Origin: Kribbella sandramycini
GTDB taxonomy: Bacteria; Actinomycetota; Actinomycetes; Propionibacteriales; Kribbellaceae
DNA: 64,000 bases
Direction of reading: 5' to 3'
NCBI RefSeq assembly: GCF_013131805.1
Contig: NZ_JABJRC010000001.1
Location: forward strand, 1,550,001 to 1,614,000
A program made the position numbers and the translations under genes. The notes beneath the pieces were generated by a model. It ran no database searches, was not told the DNA's origin, and worked only from the letters and a program-made list of their open reading frames with translations. Positions 28,322 to 37,756 of this stretch are shown piece by piece. The stretch's first letter is position 1. Each line of letters starts with the position of its first letter.

Positions 28322-29155
28322 GTGGATCGCGCACAACTGGCCGACTTCCTCCGCGTACGCCGGGAGCGGCTGACGCCCGCCGACGTCGGCCTCCCCGCCG
28401 GGCTGCGGCGCCGGACGCCGGGCCTGCGCCGCGAGGAGGTCGCGAGCCTCGCGACCATGTCGACCGACTACTACACGCGCCTCGAACAGGGCCGCGGCCC
28501 ACACCCCTCCCGCCCGGTCCTGACCGGCCTCGCCCGCGCCCTCCGGCTGAACGACGACGAACGCGCCCATCTCTTCCGCCTGGCCGGCGAGCAACCTGGC
28601 CCGCCCCCTGGTCCGCCCTCGACCGTCCGGGACGGCGTCCTGCGGATGATGGACCGCCTCGACGTCCCCGCGATCGTCCTCGACGCGAAGTACGACGTTC
28701 TGGCCTGGAACCGCCAGGCCGCCGCCCTGCTCACCGACTTCTCCGCCCTGCCGCCGCGCGACCGCAATCTGCTCCGCCAGCGCTTCCTGCACGGCGACCA
28801 GGCCGACCGCTTCGGCCGCGACGCGACCCGCGAGTTCGCCCGCGAGGCCGCCGCCGACCTGCGGGCCGCGGCCGGCACCTACCCGGACGACCCTGCCCTG
28901 GCCCAACTCATCGCCGACCTGCAGGCCGGCAGCCCCGAGTTCGCCGATATCTGGTCCCGGCACGAGGTGGCCCGCCAGCAATCCCTCTGCCAGACCGTCC
29001 TGCACCCCGCCGTCGGCCGGATCGACGTCATCTGCGAAGTCCTGCTCGTCCCCGACCGCGACCAGCGCGTGATCCTCTACACCGCCGAGCCCGGCTCGGA
29101 GTCCGACCAGGCCCTCCGCCTTCTCGACGTCATCGGCACCCAAACGCTGAGCTAA
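28322..29155 (+). CDS. XRE-family regulator with MmyB-like ligand-binding domain
   Basis: A 277-residue regulator. The N-terminal HTH (about 5-80) has FLRVRRERLTPADVGLP, RRTPGLRREEVASLATMSTD and YYTRLEQGRGPHPS. The MmyB-like PAS-type domain (about 105-270) has VLDAKYDVLAWNRQAAALL and ends with LLVPDRDQRVILYTAEPGS. Regulators of this group are commonly linked to a divergent SDR gene, as here. Start is GTG 28322. Its TAA is nested with the ceramidase stop in CTAA. Confidence 0.92.
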   Translation: MDRAQLADFLRVRRERLTPADVGLPAGLRRRTPGLRREEVASLATMSTDYYTRLEQGRGPHPSRPVLTGLARALRLNDDERAHLFRLAGEQPGPPPGPPSTVRDGVLRMMDRLDVPAIVLDAKYDVLAWNRQAAALLTDFSALPPRDRNLLRQRFLHGDQADRFGRDATREFAREAAADLRAAAGTYPDDPALAQLIADLQAGSPEFADIWSRHEVARQQSLCQTVLHPAVGRIDVICEVLLVPDRDQRVILYTAEPGSESDQALRLLDVIGTQTLS

Positions 29156-31155
29156 GCCGTGATCAGGAACGGGCTGCTGACGCAGGTGAACCCGGTGATC
29201 TTGCCGGTCAGCAACTGCTTCCAGGCGCCATGGTGCACGATCCGGTACTTGCCGGGCGGAGTGTCCGCCGGAACGTCCCAGACGATGTCGGCGCGGGACT
29301 CCGCCCCGAACGTCCGGGTCCAGTGGAACTTGGTCGCCCAGTCCCCGTCGTCGGCGTACCGGACCCAGCCGCCGTCCACCGCGCGCTGGATCTCGAAGAA
29401 GGTTCCGTCCCGCCGGAGATCGTTCTTCGGGTGGCCGGTCACGAATCCGGCCGTGACCTGCTGACCACGCTGATAGGCCGGCTTCGGCGCGGTCAGCACG
29501 TCACCGAACTTCTTCAGCAGCGGCGGCCCGTCGGCGACGACGCCAGGCTGGAAGTTGACCAGCTTGCCGCGCAGATCGCGCGGCGTCGGCCCGTGTGGAA
29601 CACCGGCGCCCGACTTCATCGCCGCCGCGAGTTTCGCGAACTCCTGCTGGTACGCCGGCAACGTGTAGCGCCCGAACAGCGTCGACGCGCCTTCGTACTG
29701 CTGCGAGTCGTACTCCTCCGGCGTCGTCACGTACTGGCTGTACGCGTTGGCATAACCCTGGATCAGCACCTGATCGACCGGGACGCCGAGCTCGGCGGCG
29801 ACCGTCCGGCGCAAGCGCAGACCGGCGACGATCGTGACCTCGGCCGGTACGGCCACCAGGTACAACTGGCCGATCCGGACGAGCTGCAACGGCAGCACCT
29901 CCGGCACCCAGGGGTACGGCTTCATCGCGCCGAACGGCACGGCGATCACCTTCGGCGCGTGCGCGTCCGCGAGCGCCTGCGGGATCGGGGCGTCCGCCCC
30001 GCCGAGCCACTCGATGAACGGATTCTTCACCCCTTCGGGCAACGGCAGCCCGGGCCCGTCCTCGGTGCTCCCGGCCAGCATCGAGACGCCGATCGCCGCC
30101 GTACAGGTGCGCTGCGGCCGGCCGCTCGGCGTGTAGCGGCCGTCGACCGCGACATCGGCCAGGTTGACGTAGCACATCCGATAGTCGATGCCGCCGGCAA
30201 CAACTTCGTCCGCGGCGGCGAAGGCCTGCCGGCCGGCCTGGAACTGCAGGTCGCCGATCGTCCGGGTGTTCTCGACCTCGGTCTCCGGAGTACCGGGTTG
30301 CAGGTTCAGGTTCGGTGACATGTCGCCGCTGTTCGTCTGCGCGAACGCGGCGACGAACCCGGGCGCGCCGTCGAGATAGCGGACGCCGGCGTGATCGTGC
30401 TCCCACGCATAGGCGGCGTACCCCTTGTTGTCACTGCTGATCAGGCGATTGCCGTTGCTCATCGACGTGGCGTGGGTGGCGAACCAGGTGATGGCGCCGA
30501 CGTCCCGGGCGCCCTGGCGGAACCGCAGCACGGTCACCGCCGGGTCGATGGCGGCCGGGAAGTGCGCCTTGTCCGGGTTGCGGTCGAAGGCGACCCGGGA
30601 CCGGTTCACGCTCGCTCCGGTCAGCTCGGTCCGCCCGAGCGTGATCGAGCCCGGCGCGAGGTTCGCGTGCGCCCGGTCGATCGCGTCGACGATCCCGCTG
30701 ACCACGGCGTCGTACACCTGCTGCTGGAACCCCAGGATGGCCAGGTCGTAGGCCGCGTAATGCGAGTCGCCGCCGCACGCGGCGTGCGTGTGCGTGGCGT
30801 TGAGCAGCACGTTCTGCTCGGTGTACAGGCCGCCGTACTTGCGGGCCAGCTCGCGGAGGACGCCTTGGTGGACCGACTGGAAGATCGCGCCGAGCTCGGC
30901 GGTCACGAACGCGATCCGGCGGGTTCCGTCGTCGACGACGTACGCGCGCGCCCGCGTCCGCAGGTGGATGCCGGCGGTCTGCTGCTGCGGCATCGAGTAG
31001 CCCATCATGCCGTTCTCGGCGGCCGGCCCGGTGACGTCGCCGAGCCCGACGCCGACCCGCAGCCCACTCGCCGCGGCCGCCGGCCCGGCGGTCAGCCCAG
31101 CAGCGAACGGCGCGGCGACAGCTCCGGCCAGCACATGACGACGACTCAACGACAT
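29152..31155 (-). CDS. Secreted neutral ceramidase family amidase
   Basis: A 667-residue exported Zn-dependent amidase that should cleave ceramide to sphingosine and fatty acid. A TAT signal (SLSRRHVLAGAVAAPFAAG) starts at ATG 31155. Hallmarks are GDVTGPAAENGMMGYSMP, the zinc His pair in NATHTHAACGG (122-124), ASVNRSRVAFDRNPD with candidate catalytic Ser186 (family form NRSPxAYxxNP) and FATHATSMSNGN (His228). The C-terminal Ig-like domain (about 510-667) ends SSPFLITA. Proline at the family NRSP position is Arg here. Sphingolipids are scarce in soil bacteria, so a eukaryotic or alternative N-acyl substrate is likely. Confidence 0.88.
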   Translation of the reverse strand: MSLSRRHVLAGAVAAPFAAGLTAGPAAAASGLRVGVGLGDVTGPAAENGMMGYSMPQQQTAGIHLRTRARAYVVDDGTRRIAFVTAELGAIFQSVHQGVLRELARKYGGLYTEQNVLLNATHTHAACGGDSHYAAYDLAILGFQQQVYDAVVSGIVDAIDRAHANLAPGSITLGRTELTGASVNRSRVAFDRNPDKAHFPAAIDPAVTVLRFRQGARDVGAITWFATHATSMSNGNRLISSDNKGYAAYAWEHDHAGVRYLDGAPGFVAAFAQTNSGDMSPNLNLQPGTPETEVENTRTIGDLQFQAGRQAFAAADEVVAGGIDYRMCYVNLADVAVDGRYTPSGRPQRTCTAAIGVSMLAGSTEDGPGLPLPEGVKNPFIEWLGGADAPIPQALADAHAPKVIAVPFGAMKPYPWVPEVLPLQLVRIGQLYLVAVPAEVTIVAGLRLRRTVAAELGVPVDQVLIQGYANAYSQYVTTPEEYDSQQYEGASTLFGRYTLPAYQQEFAKLAAAMKSGAGVPHGPTPRDLRGKLVNFQPGVVADGPPLLKKFGDVLTAPKPAYQRGQQVTAGFVTGHPKNDLRRDGTFFEIQRAVDGGWVRYADDGDWATKFHWTRTFGAESRADIVWDVPADTPPGKYRIVHHGAWKQLLTGKITGFTCVSSPFLITA

Positions 31156-31233
31156 AGCGACCCCCGGGGCGAAGGTGAGCAAACTTCACGTTTCGCCGGA
31201 CTGTACGCGCCGCCGACGGGCGCGGGCAAGGGC

Positions 31234-32220
31234 TCAGCCCCGTGCGGCAGCCTGTTGCACGCGGGTGACGAGCGCGTCGATCGCGGCGGCCACCTCGGCG
31301 GGATGCGAGATCAGGGTGAGGTGCCCGGCATCGGGAATGATCGTGGGTGCGGGCGCGCCGATCCGGGTTGCGGTTTGTTCTGCGGAGCCGCCTTGGTTGT
31401 CGAGGGCACCGAAAACGACGGAGGTCTCGAGCGGCAGGGTCTTGAGGGTGGCGAGGCGGTCAGGGCTGACAGCGGGGATGCCGGTGCCGTTGAACATCTG
31501 CCAGAGGGCTTGTTCGGCGCCGGGGATGCGGTAGGGGCGAGTCCATTGCCGGACTTCGTCGTGGGTGAGCTGGGCGCACTTGCGGGCGCAGGCGTCGTCG
31601 TAGATGCGGCGGATCAGGCTGTCCGAGCCGAGGACGAGGCGAAGCGCGGTGGTTCGGTACGGCTCGACGATCAGGGTGCGGACGAGCTGCTCGGGCGGGC
31701 CGCCGCCGGGGAGCGGGAGGGCGTCGCCGTCCAGGAACATCAGGCCGGCGATCTTGGCGGGTTGTTCGAGGGCGGCCGCGGCGATCACCCCGGCGCCGAG
31801 CGAATGACCGACCAGGATCGGTTTCGGTTGCCCAGGGCCACCGAGTTTCATCGCGTCCAGGAAGCCGAGCAGCTGAGCGGTGAGATGCTCGATCGTGTAC
31901 GGCGCCTTGCGCTCGCTGTAGCCGTAGCCGGTGATGTCGTAGGCGTAGACGCGGTGCTTCGCAGCCAGCAGCGGCACCAGCCTCGACCACGTCTCGACCG
32001 CTTCGGCGGAGCCGTGCACGAGCACGATCGGCGTCCCCGTCGTCCCCCAGGAGTCGTACCTGGTCTGCAGATCCGCCGTCCGGACGAACTTCAGCCCGGG
32101 CGGCGGCTCGGCCCGCTCACGGGTGGCGAAGTTGTAGGTCAGGGAGGCTCCGGTGAGCACGAGCCAGATCACCACCAGGACGACGAAGATTCGCCGCAGC
32201 ACTCGCACCAACCGCTTCAC
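31234..32220 (-). CDS. Membrane-anchored alpha/beta hydrolase
   Basis: A 328-residue hydrolase starting at GTG 32220. An N-terminal membrane anchor (FVVLVVIWLVLTGASLTY, about 12-30) places the catalytic domain outside. The fold shows VLVHGSAEAVETW (oxyanion), GHSLGAGVIAAAAL with nucleophile Ser, GALDNQG (acid region) and IPDAGHLTLISHP with the catalytic His. It is an esterase, lipase or peptidase of unknown substrate. It is separated from the GH87 gene by a terminator, so it has its own promoter. Confidence 0.88.
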   Translation of the reverse strand: MKRLVRVLRRIFVVLVVIWLVLTGASLTYNFATRERAEPPPGLKFVRTADLQTRYDSWGTTGTPIVLVHGSAEAVETWSRLVPLLAAKHRVYAYDITGYGYSERKAPYTIEHLTAQLLGFLDAMKLGGPGQPKPILVGHSLGAGVIAAAALEQPAKIAGLMFLDGDALPLPGGGPPEQLVRTLIVEPYRTTALRLVLGSDSLIRRIYDDACARKCAQLTHDEVRQWTRPYRIPGAEQALWQMFNGTGIPAVSPDRLATLKTLPLETSVVFGALDNQGGSAEQTATRIGAPAPTIIPDAGHLTLISHPAEVAAAIDALVTRVQQAAARG

Positions 32221-32252
32221 AGGCTCAAGTCTGGCGGATCGCTTCAAGGGGT

Positions 32253-32288
32253 GCGCCCCCGCACCCAGGTGGCTGGGTGCGGGGGCGC
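32253..32288 (-). terminator. Terminator after the GH87 gene
   Basis: A perfect 16-base stem, GCGCCCCCGCACCCAG (32253-32268) with CTGGGTGCGGGGGCGC (32273-32288), has a GTGG loop. It starts 18 bases past the GH87 stop on the minus strand. No U-tract follows, as is common in actinobacteria. Confidence 0.8.
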
Positions 32289-32305
32289 GGATCACCGGGG
32301 CGGGG

Positions 32306-35300
32306 CTACTGCCCGGTGAAGGTGAAGGACGAACCCGGTTCCTTGAAGATGTCGCCGTCGCGAGAGTTCGTGACGACCACGTTGGTCAGGACGGCGTTCC
32401 CGCGGGCGCCGCCCATCGCGAGGATGCCCGAGCCGTTGTTCGACTTGTCGATCCGGATGTTGGTGAGCTGGACGTTCGGCATCTCACCGCCGCCGGTCTT
32501 GAACTGGATCCCGTCGTACGTCGAGTCGTGGATCTCGGTGTCGCGGATCGTGACACCGGGGATCGGCAGGTTCGACGGGAACAGCGTGATCGCGCCGAAC
32601 TCCTGGTCCTCGTTCCAGAACGCCCCGCCGCAGCGGTACAGGCCGTTGTTCGCGATCAGCGTCGTCCCGGAGAACGGCAGCGGATCGTGATCGGTGGCCA
32701 GCATGATGCCGGGGTAGTTCATCGTGTCGTAGATCAGGTTGTTCTCGATCTTGTTGCCGTAGCCACCGTAGATCGCGATGCCGTTGGCGCGCCAGGGCAG
32801 TTGCACGGTGTTGTTGGTGAACTGGTTGTCGTGGCCGATGTCGACCGACTGGTCCTTGACGTACTTGCTCGCCCAGACCGCCAGCGCGTCGTCGCCGGTG
32901 GTCCGGAACGACGAGTTGAACACCTTGGAGTTGCGGCTGCCGTTGGCGAAGTTGATGCCGTCGGCATAGGTGTTGCGGATCCGCATCCCGGAGAACTCCA
33001 GCCCGTCGGCCGGGCCCCACAGCTCGGGGATGTTGTCGTAGTCGCGACCGACCCAGGCCCCGACGTTCGCGTGCTCGATCCAGACGTTGCTGATCTTGGT
33101 GCCGGTGCCGAACCGGCCGTTCAGCGCGACACCGCCCTCGGCGTTGCCGTCGCCGCCGCGGATCCGGCCGGAGCCGAAGATCGCGATATCCGACAGCTGC
33201 ACGTTCTTGTCGATGTCGAAACCGAAGTTGCCTTCGTGCGGGTGGTTGATCCCGCCGGCGTTCTGCGGCTCGATCGTCGAGTACAGCTGCGAGTACCACA
33301 TCCCCGCGCCGCGGATCGTGGTGTTGCTGATCCCGACCTGGTTGAACTGACCCCGGTTCAGCGGGTCGTCGGTGAGGATCTTCTTCTCCTGCCGCCACTG
33401 GCCGGCCGGGATCCAGACGCAGCTGATGACGCCGTTCTGGTCGTCGGTGACCGCGCGCTGGATGGCGTCGGCGTCGTCGATCCCGTCACCCGCGATCGCG
33501 CCGTACTGGGTGATCGACGTACAACCGGCCGGCTGGCTGAGCGCCGGGGCGACCTGCTCGAGGTCGATCGAGTCGATGATGTAGAACGACGCGCTGTCGC
33601 CGGCGTCGCGCTGCAACTTGAACTTGGTGCCGGCTGGGTAGGACTGGTTGAGCAGCGCGTTCGACTCGTCGAAGAGCCGGCGCGCGTCACCGCCCGGGGT
33701 ATTCGTCAGCGACTCTGGACCGTCGCTGTTGCCGTACAGCCAGCTGAATCGCGAGCTGAGGTTGAGTTTCTGCTTGAAGGTTCCGTTGACGTACAGGCTG
33801 ATCGTCGCCTCGAGCCCCTGCCCGTTCGCGGAGTCCGGGATCGAGTTGCGGACGACGATCGAGTTGGTCGGCACGGTCGAGGTGAATTCGACGTACTGGC
33901 CGGTCGAGTTCAGCCGGACCGACGAGCGGCCGGAGGACTCGGTGGCGAAGTTCGTGTGACCGAAGGTGCGCAGGGCGTCGGTGGTCAGCACGGTGCCGTT
34001 GTGCGCGGCGGCCTCCGCCTCGTACGACGTGTACGGCACGGCGGCGCCGCGGCCGACCACGATCGCCCGGGTGAAGGTGTTGTTGTTCTCGTTGGTCTCG
34101 GCCACCGCGTTCGCGGCGTCCGCGGTGGCGACCAGGTTGGCGCCGCCGTTGGTGGCGGTCCAGGTGCCGGAGATGGCGACGGTCGCGGAGGCGCCGGCGG
34201 CGATCGTGCCGGTGGCGCCGTTCAGGGTGGTGCTTGCGACGGTCAGCCGGGTGGTGCTGGCCGCGGCGGCCGAGGTACCGCGGTTGTTGACGGTGACCGT
34301 GAACGAGACCGCCTGACCGGGCGCCGGGTTGGCCGGGTTCGACGTGATGCCGGTGACCTGGAGGTCCGGCCCGGGAGCCTGGGCGACCTGGAGCTGAGTG
34401 GTCGCTTGGAGGGTGTTGTTGTTCTCGTTCTGCTCGGTGACGGTGTTGCCGGAGTCGGCGACGGCCGCGACCGTGTAGCTGCCTTGGGCCCGGGTGCCGA
34501 CGTTCGCAGTGACCGTGGCCGAGGCGCCGGCGGCGAGCGCGCCGACGGACGCCGTACCGGCCACCGTGCCGCCGACGACGAAGTTCAGGCTGCTGGCCGG
34601 GGCGGCGGCGGTGCCGTTGTTCTTGACCGTCGCCGAGAGCGTGATCGGCGTGGTCTCGGACGGGCTCGCCGGTGACCAGTCGACCGCAGTGACGACCAGG
34701 TCGGGGTTCGGGGCGGCTTGGCCGAAGACCTGCAGCTCAGCGACCTGGCCGCCAGGGGCGCCGGTGTTCGAGAAGACCTGCAGCCGGACGTCGGCGTACC
34801 GGCCGGTGACCGGGATCGTGACGGTGTTCTGACCGCTGTTCGGGTTGAACTGGTAGTCGGCGCGGGCCTTGATCGAGGTGAACGCGCTCGACGCCTGCTC
34901 GCGGGCGAGCACCTCGATGTTCTGCGTCCGCGGACCCCAGATCGGGTCCGGGTTCAGTTTGACCACGACCGAGCTGAGGTCGGCGTTCGAGCCGAGTTTG
35001 ACGGTCAGCGTGGCTGGGAAGCCGTTCGACTCCCAGTAGGTGCCGGTGTTGCCGTCGTTCGCGTTGGTCGCGACGAACGAGTGCACCGAGGACGACGCCT
35101 CGATCGCCTTCCCGGAGGCGAGGTCGGTCCCGGTCGGCGGTTCGACCGGCCCGCCACCAGGCCCGGCCAGGTCGAACTCCGACAGTTGCGCGGCCGGCCA
35201 CCCCGTGTTGGCCGTGAACGTCAGGCGCACGTAGCGCGCCGAGGTGGCACTGAAGTCGATCGTGACGACGTTACTCCCGCTGAACGAGTACGCCGTACTG

Positions 35301-35656
35301 CTGACGACGGTGTTGAACGAGGTGCCGTTCGCGCTGCCCTGAACGGTCAGCGTCTGGGTGCGCGCGCCCCATCCGGCCGGCAGTTTCAGCGTCACCTGGT
35401 TGACGTCCGTGGTGGCGCCAAGGTCGGCCTGGATCCACTGCGGGAACGCGTTGTTGCTGCTCTCCCAGTACGTGTTCTGGTTGCCGTCACCGGCGTTGTT
35501 GGCGGGGTATCCCCCCACCGAGCTACTCGCGGACAGGGTCTTCGCGAGGTTCGCCGTAACAGCCGCAGTCGCCGCGGGCACCAGCCCCACCGCAACCACC
35601 GCCGCCACCAGCAACCCCACCAGCACCCGGCGGACAGGCCTTGCTTTCCCTTGCAT
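32306..35656 (-). CDS. Secreted multimodular GH87-type alpha-1,3-glucanase (mycodextranase)
   Basis: A 1116-residue secreted glycoside hydrolase for alpha-1,3-glucan of fungal walls or dental-type glucans. The order is: signal (1-31), F5/8 C discoidin (about 35-165), second discoidin-like module (about 178-312), CARDB (about 317-425), CARDB (about 429-535), CBM35-like module (about 540-685) and a right-handed beta-helix (about 690-1116). The catalytic candidates Asp899 (DGINFANG), Asp922 and Asp923 (TTGDDALAVW) are spaced 23 and 24 residues apart, exactly as in the GH87 catalytic triad of Bacillus/Paenibacillus enzymes. Family identity rests on that pattern and module set. It is monocistronic. 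Confidence 0.78.
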   Translation of the reverse strand: MQGKARPVRRVLVGLLVAAVVAVGLVPAATAAVTANLAKTLSASSSVGGYPANNAGDGNQNTYWESSNNAFPQWIQADLGATTDVNQVTLKLPAGWGARTQTLTVQGSANGTSFNTVVSSTAYSFSGSNVVTIDFSATSARYVRLTFTANTGWPAAQLSEFDLAGPGGGPVEPPTGTDLASGKAIEASSSVHSFVATNANDGNTGTYWESNGFPATLTVKLGSNADLSSVVVKLNPDPIWGPRTQNIEVLAREQASSAFTSIKARADYQFNPNSGQNTVTIPVTGRYADVRLQVFSNTGAPGGQVAELQVFGQAAPNPDLVVTAVDWSPASPSETTPITLSATVKNNGTAAAPASSLNFVVGGTVAGTASVGALAAGASATVTANVGTRAQGSYTVAAVADSGNTVTEQNENNNTLQATTQLQVAQAPGPDLQVTGITSNPANPAPGQAVSFTVTVNNRGTSAAAASTTRLTVASTTLNGATGTIAAGASATVAISGTWTATNGGANLVATADAANAVAETNENNNTFTRAIVVGRGAAVPYTSYEAEAAAHNGTVLTTDALRTFGHTNFATESSGRSSVRLNSTGQYVEFTSTVPTNSIVVRNSIPDSANGQGLEATISLYVNGTFKQKLNLSSRFSWLYGNSDGPESLTNTPGGDARRLFDESNALLNQSYPAGTKFKLQRDAGDSASFYIIDSIDLEQVAPALSQPAGCTSITQYGAIAGDGIDDADAIQRAVTDDQNGVISCVWIPAGQWRQEKKILTDDPLNRGQFNQVGISNTTIRGAGMWYSQLYSTIEPQNAGGINHPHEGNFGFDIDKNVQLSDIAIFGSGRIRGGDGNAEGGVALNGRFGTGTKISNVWIEHANVGAWVGRDYDNIPELWGPADGLEFSGMRIRNTYADGINFANGSRNSKVFNSSFRTTGDDALAVWASKYVKDQSVDIGHDNQFTNNTVQLPWRANGIAIYGGYGNKIENNLIYDTMNYPGIMLATDHDPLPFSGTTLIANNGLYRCGGAFWNEDQEFGAITLFPSNLPIPGVTIRDTEIHDSTYDGIQFKTGGGEMPNVQLTNIRIDKSNNGSGILAMGGARGNAVLTNVVVTNSRDGDIFKEPGSSFTFTGQ

Positions 35657-35732
35657 AAAGGGCTCCTCCGTCAGAGGGCGGACAGACGGACAGCACCGTG
35701 CACTCTACTTTTTTCAAGACATTGCCAATTTC

Positions 35733-35762
35733 TTGCAACACGGTCCTCGCATGTTGCAACAC
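35733..35762 (-). promoter_or_regulatory. Repeated operator-like sites upstream of the GH87 gene
   Basis: TTGCAACAC occurs at 35733-35741 and again at 35754-35762, spaced 21 bases (two helical turns). The second copy is part of a 10-base palindrome TGTTGCAACA. The surrounding 35,657-35,790 region is unusually AT-rich for this window. On the minus strand a TTGGCA/TAGAGT pair (35728-35723 and 35707-35702) with 15-base spacing could be a promoter. A LacI-type repressor is the usual regulator of such genes. Confidence 0.45.
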
Positions 35763-35797
35763 CCGGTCAGCCACGTCAACAGCTCACCGCACGCAAA

Positions 35798-35828
35798 AAC
35801 ACCCCATCCAGAATCTGGATGGGGTGTT
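35798..35828 (-). terminator. Intrinsic terminator after the helicase gene
   Basis: AACACCCCATCCAGA (35798-35812) pairs with TCTGGATGGGGTGTT (35814-35828). On the minus strand the stem is followed by TTTTTG, giving a canonical Rho-independent terminator 24 bases past the helicase stop. Confidence 0.9.
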
Positions 35829-35851
35829 CGGCCTGCCGGCTGCGGCGCCTG

Positions 35852-37669
35852 TTACGCCTTGCGTTGGGTGGCCCAGTCGCGGATCAGGTCGATGCGTTCC
35901 TTGAGCTGGACGGAGGAGGCTTGGGCGGCGGCGGGGCCGCCGAGTTTGCGGCGGAGGTCGGTGTGGATGACGCCGTGCGGCTGGCCGGTGCGGTGGTGCC
36001 AGGCGGCGACCAGGCCGTTCAGCTCGCGGCGCAGAAGGGCGATCTGCTCGTGTGTGGCCAGCTCGGTGGGGGTCGGGTCCTCGCGGCCTTCGGCGCGTTT
36101 GGAATTGCGCTTCTGCGCGGCGATCGACTTCGCCTGCCGCTCGCGGAGCAACTCGCGGACCTGGTCGGGCTCGAGCAGACCGGGCAGGCCGAGGAAGTCG
36201 AGCTCCTCCTCGGAGGCGTTGTCACCGCCGGTGCCGTAGTCACCGCCGTCGAACACGACCCGGTCGAAACTCGCATCCGACCCGAGGGCCTCGAACTTCG
36301 CGTCCAGCTCGTCACTCGCGCCTTCGGCCTCGTTCGCCTTCTTCAGCAGGTCGTCCTCGAGGGCGAAGATATCGCCGTCCTCGTTGTTGTTCTTCCGCCC
36401 GAGGACGTGGTCGCGCTCGACCTCCATCTCGGCGGCGAACCCGAGCAGCCGCGTCACCGACGGCACGAACACCGACGCCGTCTCCCCACGTTTGCGGGCC
36501 CGGACGAACCGGCCGACCGCCTGCGCGAAGAACAGCGGCGTGGACGTCGGCGTCGCGTACACCCCGACCGCCAGCCGCGGGACGTCGACGCCCTCGGACA
36601 CCATCCGGACGGCGACCATCCAGCGCGAGTCGTCGTCGGAGAACTTCGCGATCTTCTTGCTCGCGGCCTTCTCGTCCGACAGGACGACGGTCGGCGCCTG
36701 CCCGGTGATCTCGCGCAGCGTCTTCGCGTACGCGCGGGCCGTGTTCTGATCACCGGAGATGACCAGGCCACCGGCGTCCGGCATGTGCCGGCGCACCTCG
36801 GTCAGGCGCTTGTCGGCGGCGTTCAGGACGGCGCCCATCCACTCGCCGGTCGGATCCAGCGCCGTCCGCAGCGCCTGGGCCGTGAGGTCCTTGGTCAGCG
36901 GCTCGCCGAGCCGCGCGGCCACCTCGTCACCGGCCTTCGTCCGCCAGCGCATCTCACCGGAGTACGACATGAAGATGACCGGCCGGACGACGTGGTCACG
37001 CAGCGCGTGCCCGTAACCGTACGTGTAGTCGGCCTTGCTCCGGGCGTGCCCGTCCGCGCCGTGCTCGTAGGTCACGAACGGGATCGGGTTGTCGTCGCTG
37101 CGGAACGGCGTCCCGGTCAGGCACAATCGGCGCGCGGCCGGCTCGAACGCCTCCCGCACCCCGTCACCCCAGCTCAGCGCGTCACCGCCGTGGTGCACCT
37201 CGTCGAGGATCACCAGCGTCTTGAACCGCTCCGTCCGGACCCGGAACGCGAGCGGATTCACCGCGACCCCGGCGTACGTCACCGCGACGCCGGTGAAGTC
37301 CTTGTTCGTCTTGCCCCGGCGCCCGGCGAACGCCGGATCGATCGCGATCCCGGCCCGGTCGGCCGCCTCCGCCCACTGCACCTTCAGGTGCTCGGTCGGG
37401 GTGACCACCGTGATCCGCTCGATCTGCCGCCGGTGCAGCAGCTCCGCCGCCACCGTCAGCGCGAACGTCGTCTTACCGGCGCCAGGTGTCGCGACGGCCA
37501 GAAAATCCCGCGGGTTGCGCTCCAGGTACAGCGACAGCGCCTCCGCCTGCCAGGCCCGCAGCTTGCTCGCGGTACCCCACGCAGCCCGGTCCGGATAGGC
37601 CGGAGGAAGCACGCCCGACCCGCCAGGCACGTGCATTTCCACAGGCGGCACTCCCCCGATCGACGACAA
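35852..37669 (-). CDS. DEAD/DEAH-box (SF2) helicase
   Basis: A 605-residue ATP-dependent helicase or translocase. Motif I is ATPGAGKTTF (about 60-69), motif Ia VVTPTEHLKVQW, motif II DEVHHGGD (DEVH), motif III LTGTPFR, motif V VRMVSEGVDVPRLAVG and motif VI QAVGRFVRARKRGE. The C-terminal 190 residues are an actinobacterial extension rich in Glu/Asp, ending in the coiled IDLIRDWATQRKA. Closest in layout to the type I restriction/UvrB-like ResIII group. Start is TTG 37669; a GTG nine codons in (PP-V-EMH) is possible. It is divergent from the DUF3039 gene, a pairing often seen in actinobacteria. Confidence 0.9.
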   Translation of the reverse strand: MSSIGGVPPVEMHVPGGSGVLPPAYPDRAAWGTASKLRAWQAEALSLYLERNPRDFLAVATPGAGKTTFALTVAAELLHRRQIERITVVTPTEHLKVQWAEAADRAGIAIDPAFAGRRGKTNKDFTGVAVTYAGVAVNPLAFRVRTERFKTLVILDEVHHGGDALSWGDGVREAFEPAARRLCLTGTPFRSDDNPIPFVTYEHGADGHARSKADYTYGYGHALRDHVVRPVIFMSYSGEMRWRTKAGDEVAARLGEPLTKDLTAQALRTALDPTGEWMGAVLNAADKRLTEVRRHMPDAGGLVISGDQNTARAYAKTLREITGQAPTVVLSDEKAASKKIAKFSDDDSRWMVAVRMVSEGVDVPRLAVGVYATPTSTPLFFAQAVGRFVRARKRGETASVFVPSVTRLLGFAAEMEVERDHVLGRKNNNEDGDIFALEDDLLKKANEAEGASDELDAKFEALGSDASFDRVVFDGGDYGTGGDNASEEELDFLGLPGLLEPDQVRELLRERQAKSIAAQKRNSKRAEGREDPTPTELATHEQIALLRRELNGLVAAWHHRTGQPHGVIHTDLRRKLGGPAAAQASSVQLKERIDLIRDWATQRKA

Positions 37670-37756
37670 GTAAGCCGTGCAGGAACGTTACCCGACATCA
37701 CCGACAGAACAGATTCGCCGCCCCCGGGAACCGCTGCGGCGACATACACTCGGGGG

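Noticed and set aside
34718..37756. A very long plus-strand frame leading into the DUF3039 gene
   Set aside because: The region is opposite the GH87 and helicase genes; only the last 88 codons (37757-38020) match a real protein.
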